From assembly GCA_000435975.1 (NCBI GenBank), contig FR884084.1, forward strand, positions 1-5,327: a stretch of DNA of 5,327 bases. The letters are read 5' to 3'. The DNA is from Oscillibacter sp. CAG:241 (GTDB lineage: Bacteria; Bacillota; Clostridia; Oscillospirales; Oscillospiraceae). The translations under genes and the position numbers were made by a program. Of this stretch, positions 1 to 5,327 are shown piece after piece. The notes beneath the pieces were generated by a model. That model did no database searches. It was given only the letters and a program-made list of their open reading frames with translations, and was not told the origin of the DNA. The stretch's first letter is position 1, and the number at the start of each line of letters is the position of its first letter.

Positions 1-5
1 CAAAG

Positions 6-20
6 AACGGCATAGCCGTT
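6..20 (-). terminator. Possible weak stem-loop terminator after the operon
   Basis: A perfect 6-base-pair inverted repeat (AACGGC / GCCGTT) with a 3-base loop lies 75 bases past the stop codon of the last gene. In the sense direction it is followed by CTTTG, so only a short T-rich tract is visible before the window ends. The stem is short and the T-tract poor, so this is a tentative call. The rest of bases 1-94 shows no gene and is visibly richer in A and T than the coding region. Confidence 0.2.
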
Positions 21-94
21 AAGCTACACCGTACCTTGCTTCAATGTTTTCCTAAGTCACCGCCGCATCTGCCGGAGGTTTTGATTATTTGCAT

Positions 95-922
95 TTATAC
101 GAACCATTCGTTTTCCGCCCGGCGGGTGTAAACGTCCTCCAGCTCGTGCTGGTGAAACAGGTATCCGGGATCGTCAAAATACTTGGCTCCGGCAGGGCAC
201 TTTTTTACGCAGGCGCAGCACTTGATGCAGATGCCATTGACCCGGGACACATCCGCCGGGTCAATGGAGCCCATAGGGCACAGCTCCGCGCACAGACCGC
301 AGCCGCCGCACTTTGCCATGTCCGTTCTGGGTTTTACCTTCAGGATGCTGATGGGGTTTCCGTGGCGATCCCGTGGGGTGTAATAGGGGCGGATGGGTGT
401 TTCCCCCCGGACGGCAACAGGCGTATTCTCTGTCCCGGCTTGTCCCGCTAATTTCCCGCAGATTTCCCGGGCAAAGGCGGGATGTCCCGCCATATCCCGA
501 TCGTCCGGACGGCCCGCGCCCAGGGTCCGGGAAAAGCTGTGCTCCCCCACGAAGGCCCCTGCCGCAATACAGCCGAAGCCGTCTGCCTGGAGCAGGTCCC
601 GCAGCTCGATCAGCGCGTCATCATAGTTCCGGTTGCCGAACAGCACCACCGGCACCGCCAGCGCGCCTCCGCCCCGGACCTTTTCCCGCAAATACGGCAG
701 CAGCACATTGGGCACCCGCCCGGCATACACCGGCGTTCCGAATACCACCAGATCCCTCTCGCAGAAGGAAAGCTCCTTCTGCCGGGCCTGGGGCCGGGTA
801 AAGTCAAAGCTGCGGCAGGGCACGGAAAGCATCCGGGCCAGCTCTCCGGCAACGCTGCGCACCGTGCGCTCCGTGGTGCCGGTACCGCTGAAATAAACGG
901 CCCAAACGGTTTTCGGCGTCAT
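95..922 (-). CDS. EFR1-type flavodoxin/4Fe-4S ferredoxin fusion protein
   Basis: A 275-residue cytosolic electron-transfer protein. The N-terminal flavodoxin-like domain (about 5-160) has the FMN phosphate loop SGTGTT (12-17), the strand-turn 'LVVFGTPVYAGRVP' (58-71) and 'VVLFGNRNYDDALIEL' (92-107). The C-terminal domain has two 4Fe-4S motifs: C205-x2-C208-x2-C211-x3-C215-P and C232-x2-C235-x2-C238-x3-C242-P. This order and length match the EFR1 family common in anaerobic Clostridia, whose physiological partners are mostly undefined. It probably passes electrons between its FMN and its iron-sulfur clusters. All eight ligand cysteines are present, and an extra cysteine (C236) sits inside the second motif. 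The ATG at 922 is preceded by GAAAAGGGG at 7 bases, a weaker ribosome binding site than those upstream. The 33-base gap after the small cysteine protein still fits operon membership. It is the last visible gene; only a possible weak terminator follows. Confidence 0.92.
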   Translation of the reverse strand: MTPKTVWAVYFSGTGTTERTVRSVAGELARMLSVPCRSFDFTRPQARQKELSFCERDLVVFGTPVYAGRVPNVLLPYLREKVRGGGALAVPVVLFGNRNYDDALIELRDLLQADGFGCIAAGAFVGEHSFSRTLGAGRPDDRDMAGHPAFAREICGKLAGQAGTENTPVAVRGETPIRPYYTPRDRHGNPISILKVKPRTDMAKCGGCGLCAELCPMGSIDPADVSRVNGICIKCCACVKKCPAGAKYFDDPGYLFHQHELEDVYTRRAENEWFV

Positions 923-955
923 GGTTTTACCCCTTTTCTCTCTGATTTTTGGGTT

Positions 956-1165
956 TTACAGGCTGAAATCTTCCTCCTTCAGCCCGTCGGTGGACAACTG
1001 AGCCGGACGGGGCGGAACCCGCTTCAACGGGTCGTAGCGGAAGCGGAAGCAGTGGTTTTCCGCCGCCACGATGCCCTTTTTCATGCAGGCCACCTGCGTC
1101 TCATTGATGCGGACCCCCTGAGCGCAATAGGCGCAGCGGGGCTCGATATCCTTGCGGAACAGCAT
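956..1165 (-). CDS. Small conserved-type four-cysteine protein, putative zinc binder
   Basis: A 69-residue protein of unknown function. Cysteines at 11, 14, 27 and 39 (C-x2-C-x12-C-x11-C) suggest a small zinc-ribbon-like metal site. They are followed by a basic, proline-rich segment, 'FRFRYDPLKRVPPRP' (40-54), and an acidic tail. I recall similar small proteins with an RFRYDPLKR-type segment in gut Clostridia, but can name no function. The coding evidence is strong for its size: a TAAGGAGG motif that overlaps the stop codon of the Clp gene, 7 bases from the ATG, and a gap of only 12 bases to that gene. This suggests coupled translation with the Clp unfoldase. There is no signal peptide or membrane segment, so it should be cytosolic. 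A role as a Clp adaptor or regulator is only a guess from position and cysteines; metal sensing or nucleic-acid binding are equally open. Confidence 0.8.
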   Translation of the reverse strand: MLFRKDIEPRCAYCAQGVRINETQVACMKKGIVAAENHCFRFRYDPLKRVPPRPAQLSTDGLKEEDFSL

Positions 1166-1177
1166 GAAACCGCCTCC

Positions 1178-3520
1178 TTACAGGGTGTCCAGCCGCACCT
1201 TGCCATCCTCTGCGGTGGCCCGCAGCTGGGTGATGGGGTGCTCGAAGCTGTCGATGATCTGAACCGCCATGGGGTCCTCCAGCTCCTTCTGGATGCAGCG
1301 GCGCAGATTCCGGGCGCCGTAGGCCGCAGAATAGGAGGATTTCACCAGATGCTCCACCAGCGCGTCGTCATAGGTGAAGGTGTACCCCTTCTCCCGCAGG
1401 GAATCCCGCAGCTCATCCAGCATGATCCGGGCGATGGCGGCAAAATTCTCCTCCGTCAGCTGGTGGAAATAGACGATCTCGTCCACGCGGTTGATAAATT
1501 CCGGACGCAGGAATTCCCGCAGAGCCTTCATGGTGCGCTCACGGCCCTGGTCGTCGGCGCTGCGGCCAAAGCCCACGGAACCGGCGGCCCTGTCGGACCC
1601 GGCGTTGGAGGTCATGACGATGACGGTGTTTTCAAAATTCACCTTGCGGCCATGGGCATCGGTGATCTCGCCGTCGTCCAGAATTTGCAGCAGGATGTTC
1701 AGCACATCCGGATGGGCCTTTTCGATCTCGTCGAACAGAATGACAGAATAGGGCTTGCGGCGGATCTTCTCCGTCAGCTGGCCTGCCTCGTCATAGCCCA
1801 CATAGCCCGGAGGCGAGCCCACCAGACGGGAAACAGAGTGCTTTTCCATGAACTCGGACATATCCAGGCGAATCAGCGCATCCGGGGTGTTGAACAGGTC
1901 GGCGGCCAGCTGCTTTACCAGCTCCGTCTTGCCCACGCCGGTGCTGCCCACGAAAATAAAGCTGACGGGCTTGTGCTTGGGGGAAATACCCACCCGGCTG
2001 CGGCGGATGGCGGCGGACACGGCGGAAACCGCCTCGTCCTGGCCCACGATATGCTGCTTCAGACGCTCCTCCAGCTGGGACAGTCGGCGGAATTCCTCCT
2101 CCTTGATCTTGCTGGCAGGAATCTTGGTCCACATCTCAATGACCCGGGCAATATTGTCCATGGTCAGCTGGGGCGTACCCTTGGCCTCCAGGGCAGACAG
2201 TTCCTGCTGCAGCCGCAGCTCCTGGCTGCGGAGCTCGGCAATGCGGGCATAGCGGGCGTCCAGCTCCTCCTGGGACAGCTCCTGCCCCTCCGGCGGCTGG
2301 GCAGACATCAGGGTCTCCCGCTCGAAGGTGACGTTCTCCAGGTCCCGCTTGACCTCCATGCGGCGGTTGATGTCCGGGTCGTGGAGGTTCATATCGGAGC
2401 AGGCCTCGTCGATAAGGTCAATGGCCTTATCCGGCAGGAACCGGTCGGTGATATAACGCTCGGACAGCGCCACCGCCTGGCGCAGCACCCCCTGGGGGAT
2501 GGAAACGCCATGATACGACTCGTAGTAGTGGGCGATACCCTGGAGGATCTTCAGCGTATCCTCCAGGCTGGGCTCGTTGACGGTGACCGGCTGGAAGCGG
2601 CGCTCCAGGGCGGTGTCCTTTTCAATGTGCTTGCGGTATTCGTTGAAGGTGGTGGCGCCGATGACCTGGATCTCGCCCCGGGACAGGGCAGGCTTGAGGA
2701 TATTGGCGGCGTTCATGCTGCCCTCGGCGTCTCCGGCCCCAACAATGTTGTGGACCTCGTCGATGACCAGGATGATATTTCCCAGCTTACGGATCTCCTC
2801 GATAAGGCCCTTCATACGGCTTTCAAACTGGCCCCGGAACTGGGTCCCGGCCACCAGAGCCGTCAGGTCCAGCAGATATACCTGCTTATCCCGCAGCTTG
2901 AAGGGCACGTCGCCGGCCACAATGCGCTGGGCCAGACCCTCGGCAATGGCCGTCTTGCCCACGCCGGGTTCTCCGATGAGGCAGGGGTTGTTCTTCTGGC
3001 GGCGGTTCAGAATCTGCACCACACGCTGGATCTCCTCCTCCCGGCCGATGACCGCGTCCAGCTTGCCGTCCCGGGCCCGCTGGCTGAGATTGATGCAGTA
3101 GCTGTCCAGATACTTGTGCTTTTTGTCGGCCTTGCGGCCCTTGGGAGTCTCCTCCCGGCCGGAGGGCGCGTCGGACTTCTCCGCCGGGGGGTTGCTGCTT
3201 CCGAACAGGCGGTTCAAAAACGGGAAGGTGGCGGTCTTGCCGCTTTCCTCGTCATCGTCACCGTCGTCGTCCTGGGCCTCGGTCATGTCGCTGAGCTCCT
3301 CTGCGCCGCCGAAGGCCTGCATCATCTCGTTGTTGATGTTCTCCAGATCCTCCGGGGAGATGCCCATTTTCTTCATCATCTCCTCCACCTGGGGCAGGCC
3401 CAGCTGGGCGGCGCATTTCAGGCACAGGCCCTCGTTGACCATCTCGCCCTTTTCATTCTGCCGGGAAATAAAGACCACGGCCACATTTTTCTTACATTTG
3501 GAACAAAGAGTCGGTTGCAT
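1178..3520 (-). CDS. ClpE-like ATP-dependent Clp unfoldase with N-terminal zinc finger
   Basis: A 780-residue Hsp100/Clp ATPase that should unfold proteins and feed them to the ClpP protease in the cytosol. In order: a zinc finger with C6-x2-C9 and C33-x2-C36; an acidic linker (about 74-93); AAA+ domain 1 with Walker A GEPGVGKT (183-190), Walker B ILVIDE (250-255), a pore loop around F228 and the arginine-finger segment ALERRF (304-309); a coiled-coil middle domain (about 385-445); AAA+ domain 2 with Walker A GSTGVGKT (525-532), pore loop GYVG (572-575), Walker B VILFDE (593-598), the RPEFINR segment (672-678) and sensor-2 GARNLRR (735-741). The SVGFG segment (648-652) fits the ClpP-docking loop. 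The ClpC/ClpA-type repeat N-domain is absent and a zinc finger stands in its place, as in ClpE. It is longer than the roughly 700 residues usual for ClpE, partly through the acidic linker. The ATG at 3520 has GGAGG six bases upstream. Domains are intact. ClpC is the main alternative name. Confidence 0.94.
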   Translation of the reverse strand: MQPTLCSKCKKNVAVVFISRQNEKGEMVNEGLCLKCAAQLGLPQVEEMMKKMGISPEDLENINNEMMQAFGGAEELSDMTEAQDDDGDDDEESGKTATFPFLNRLFGSSNPPAEKSDAPSGREETPKGRKADKKHKYLDSYCINLSQRARDGKLDAVIGREEEIQRVVQILNRRQKNNPCLIGEPGVGKTAIAEGLAQRIVAGDVPFKLRDKQVYLLDLTALVAGTQFRGQFESRMKGLIEEIRKLGNIILVIDEVHNIVGAGDAEGSMNAANILKPALSRGEIQVIGATTFNEYRKHIEKDTALERRFQPVTVNEPSLEDTLKILQGIAHYYESYHGVSIPQGVLRQAVALSERYITDRFLPDKAIDLIDEACSDMNLHDPDINRRMEVKRDLENVTFERETLMSAQPPEGQELSQEELDARYARIAELRSQELRLQQELSALEAKGTPQLTMDNIARVIEMWTKIPASKIKEEEFRRLSQLEERLKQHIVGQDEAVSAVSAAIRRSRVGISPKHKPVSFIFVGSTGVGKTELVKQLAADLFNTPDALIRLDMSEFMEKHSVSRLVGSPPGYVGYDEAGQLTEKIRRKPYSVILFDEIEKAHPDVLNILLQILDDGEITDAHGRKVNFENTVIVMTSNAGSDRAAGSVGFGRSADDQGRERTMKALREFLRPEFINRVDEIVYFHQLTEENFAAIARIMLDELRDSLREKGYTFTYDDALVEHLVKSSYSAAYGARNLRRCIQKELEDPMAVQIIDSFEHPITQLRATAEDGKVRLDTL

Positions 3521-3549
3521 GGTTTTCCTCCGTTATGCGGGTAAATTGG

Positions 3550-4197
3550 TCACAGCGTCGCCAGGAGCCCCAGCGGCGTGTGGGTTGCAAAGAATTTCAG
3601 CAGGGTGGTCTTTTCCACCAGCTCCGGGGTGATGAGCCATCCAAAGCGCTGCATGGCCCATACGACCACAAACAGCGTAAGGCCGCCGCACACCAGACCC
3701 AGGGCCGCTCCGCCCAAGCCGTTGACGGTACTGACCAGGGGGAGCCTGGTGACAATGGCATTCAGCGGCTTTATCAAAAGCCACAGCAGCACCAGCAGGA
3801 TCAGGAACACCACCACATACACCGCCGTCCCCGCCACGGAACGGGCGATGCTCTGGGCCACAGCCCGGATGAGGGTCTCGCCGGTTTGCTGCACCCGCTG
3901 GTGAACGGCATCCAGCATCTTCTGGAGGCCGCTGCCCCGGAAGCTGAATGCCTGGAGCATCTGTCCGGCGTCGGCGGCGTGGCTCTCCTCCAGCTTCCGC
4001 TCCACCCGCTGGGTGACCCGGGGCTCGATCCACTGGGCCACAGGCTCCGTCAGGTGGTCGGCGGCCCAGGAGGCGCCCCACAGGGCCACCAGAACAATCA
4101 AGAGGCCCGCCAGGCTTTTCAGCAGGCCACGCCTGGCGCCCAGCCAGGCGGCGGCCACCAGCGCGGCCAGCACCAGAATATCGGCAAACAGGGACAT
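3550..4197 (-). CDS. CvpA-family integral membrane protein
   Basis: A 215-residue membrane protein with the CvpA pattern: hydrophobic helices at about residues 4-20, 26-46, 118-142 and 160-182, with an amphipathic, charged stretch (about 55-117) between the second and third. The fourth helix is preceded by the glycine-rich segment 'STVNGLGGAALGLVCGG', typical of the family. CvpA was first described as needed for colicin V production in Escherichia coli; in Firmicutes the family's role is poorly defined but is linked to the envelope. An ATG at 4203 would add two residues, but the AAGGAG motif lies only 2 bases before it and 8 bases before the ATG at 4197, so I prefer 4197. The gene follows the propeller gene after a 20-base gap and precedes the Clp gene by 29 bases, consistent with one operon. 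Length and topology are normal for the family, and nothing looks broken. Confidence 0.9.
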   Translation of the reverse strand: MSLFADILVLAALVAAAWLGARRGLLKSLAGLLIVLVALWGASWAADHLTEPVAQWIEPRVTQRVERKLEESHAADAGQMLQAFSFRGSGLQKMLDAVHQRVQQTGETLIRAVAQSIARSVAGTAVYVVVFLILLVLLWLLIKPLNAIVTRLPLVSTVNGLGGAALGLVCGGLTLFVVVWAMQRFGWLITPELVEKTTLLKFFATHTPLGLLATL

Positions 4198-4205
4198 AGG
4201 CATTT

Positions 4206-4213
4206 CTCCTTTC
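4206..4213 (-). promoter_or_regulatory. Ribosome binding site deciding the CvpA start
   Basis: The sense strand reads GAAAGGAG here. It is 2 bases from an ATG at 4203 and 8 bases from the in-frame ATG at 4197. The second spacing is normal for Firmicutes, so it favours the shorter protein. Confidence 0.7.
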
Positions 4214-4217
4214 GGGG

Positions 4218-5327
4218 TCAGGGCAGGAACACGCTGGCGGCAGCGGAGCCGGCCAGCACCGCAGAGCCGTCGCCGCGCATGAGGACATCCCCGGCGCTGC
4301 TGACGCCCTGAAGCGTGGCGTATTCCTTGAGGTTCTTGTTATAAATCACCAGCCGGTCGGCAAACAACACCGCCACATACCGGCCGGAGGCGGACATGCT
4401 CAGCACATCGCCATCCAGGTCCAGGGAGCCCAGCTCCTTGCCGTCGTCGTTCACCGTTACCAGCCGCAGCTGGCTGCCCACCTTATAGCGGCCCAGCAGC
4501 ACGGCGGCATAGCCGTCGCCCCCCAGGCTGCACCGGCGCAGCACGCCGCCGTCATAGCTGTAGGACGCGGCGGCGCGGCCCTTCCGGTCGATGAAGTGGA
4601 GGCCATCCTCCGCCACGGCGCAGTAGCGTTTTCCCACAAGGCCCAGGTCGTACACCGCTACACCTGCCAGATCGCAGGAGGCATAGGGGTCCTGGCGGGT
4701 CTGCGCTTGGGGGAAAAAGCCTCTGGGGGGGGGAGGTTGTAGAGAACCACGCTGCTGGTGAAGGCGCCCTGGGACTGGCCCATGGTGACGGCGGCCATCT
4801 CCTGACCGTCTCCGGACACGGAGGCAGTCATCAGGAAGCTGTCGGCAGAATGAAAGGCGAACTCCTTTACACCATCCTCGTCGTACACCTCCACCGCGGC
4901 CTTATAACCCCGCTCGTTGATGGTGACAGCCAGGCGGCCCTCCTGGGTGAGGGTGACGGACAAAATCTCGCCGCCGCAGGTGATCCTGCGGACAAGGCCA
5001 TGGGCATTGAGCACATAGACGTCGGTGCCGCCGATGTCATAGGCGGCAGCAACGCCTTGATTTTGCACTACTGTACAGGAGGTCCACTTTACAGTCTCAT
5101 TACACACCACCTGGCCGTTTTCCTGCATCACCAGCAGCTGACTGTTGGTGACGATGGCCAAACTGCCGTCCAGTGAGGCGAAGCAGCTGGTGCGGTCGGC
5201 GGCATAGTGGTACAGCTGGGCGCAGCCCGTCTCATCTTTTTTTGCCCGGGCATAGGTGATGCTGCGGCGCAGGCCGTCAAAGGCGGTGGTATCCGTCAAT
5301 GAGGCCACCAGCAGCACCGCCGCCAGC
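4218..5327 (-). pseudogene. DUF5711-type membrane-anchored beta-propeller protein, 5'-partial and frameshifted
   Basis: The first gene of the visible operon; its 5' end is beyond the window. The earliest visible residues (LAAVLLVASL) look like the end of a hydrophobic anchor, followed by an extracytoplasmic-type domain. That domain has many short beta-strand repeats of the kind 'LAIVTNSQLLVM', 'GVAAAYDIGGTDVYVLNA', 'RLAVTINE' and 'YVAVLFADRLVIYNK', as in WD40-like or PQQ-like propellers. The first frame runs from the edge to a TAG at 4658-4660, ending in a proline-rich tail unlike the rest. The second frame carries the remaining blades (YDLGLVGKRYCAVAEDG and onward) and ends at 4218. Its only nearby start is a GTG at 4655-4653 without a good ribosome binding site. 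One extra C in the sense-strand C9 run at 4733-4725 would join both frames into one protein of about 370 visible codons. Family assignment to DUF5711 rests on recall of the pattern and the CvpA neighbour. Function is unknown. The break may be real, phase-variable, or a sequencing error. Confidence 0.78.
4725..4733 (-). repeat. C9 homopolymer (sense strand) at the frameshift
   Basis: Nine consecutive G on the plus strand, hence nine C in the coding strand. The run lies just after the codons for VVLYNL, where the first reading frame leaves propeller-like sequence. Adding one C, or removing two, connects to the second reading frame. Shorter runs of five (sense T5 at 4718-4714 and C5 at 4713-4709) lie just downstream and could also hold the indel, so the exact position is not proven. 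Confidence 0.75.

Noticed and set aside
41..94. A 17-codon open frame beginning two bases after the stop of the last gene on the minus strand (ATG at 94-92)
   Set aside because: It has no ribosome binding site of its own and no recognisable pattern; an open frame this short is expected by chance.
923..955. The 33-base gap before the EFR1-type gene as a possible internal promoter or terminator
   Set aside because: It contains only a purine-rich ribosome binding region; there is no stem-loop and no room for a convincing -35/-10 pair.
482..3544. A 1020-codon open frame on the plus strand, antisense to three genes
   Set aside because: It is in exact codon register with the Clp gene, the 69-residue gene and the EFR1-type gene, so its codons are the reverse complements of theirs. 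It stays open simply because these GC-rich genes avoid the sense codons TTA, CTA and TCA. The translation is low-complexity (rich in L, H, Q, G), shows no domain, and the minus-strand genes have full motif and ribosome-site support.
3533..4288. A 251-codon minus-strand frame overlapping the CvpA gene, and a 258-codon plus-strand frame opposite it
   Set aside because: Both translations are rich in P, G, A and R or in Q and H, with no hydrophobic pattern or domain. The CvpA frame has clear helices, a family motif and a proper ribosome binding site.
4218..4655. The second part of the propeller gene as an independent gene starting at GTG 4655
   Set aside because: The frame continues propeller-like sequence upstream of that GTG (DPYASCDLAGVAV), there is no good ribosome binding site, and it begins two bases after the premature TAG. 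It is better read as the 3' part of one broken gene.

Overview
The window is a compact, GC-rich stretch of bacterial chromosome in which every convincing gene lies on the minus strand, so transcription runs from base 5327 towards base 1. Protein content points to an anaerobic Firmicute of class Clostridia, probably a gut Oscillospiraceae-type organism: a ClpE-like unfoldase with an N-terminal zinc finger, a DUF5711-type propeller protein beside a CvpA protein, an EFR1-type flavodoxin/ferredoxin, and strong AAGGAGG-type ribosome binding sites combined with GC-rich codons. The taxonomic placement is inference from gene content only.

Layout in the order of transcription: (1) 5327-4218, a membrane-anchored beta-propeller-like protein of the DUF5711 type, cut off by the window edge at its 5' end and broken by a frameshift near a run of nine C (sense strand); (2) 4197-3550, a four-helix CvpA-family membrane protein; (3) 3520-1178, a large two-ATPase-domain Clp unfoldase with an N-terminal zinc finger, closest in architecture to ClpE; (4) 1165-956, a 69-residue four-cysteine protein; (5) 922-95, an EFR1-type fusion of a flavodoxin domain to a two-cluster 4Fe-4S ferredoxin domain. 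Bases 1-94 hold no gene, only a weak stem-loop near the edge.

The gaps between genes are 12 to 33 bases and the clear ribosome binding sites sit in them, so the five genes look like one transcription unit whose promoter is outside the window. No CtsR-type or CIRCE-type operator is visible in the 29 bases ahead of the Clp gene. Functionally the first two genes are envelope proteins, the third is a cytosolic protein-unfolding machine, and the last two carry metal-binding cysteines; a shared stress or redox role is possible but is inference.

The region is mostly ordinary core-type genome. Most worth a second look are the homopolymer frameshift in the propeller gene and the small four-cysteine protein placed directly after the Clp gene. 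I see no mobile element, CRISPR array, RNA gene or clearly new system.
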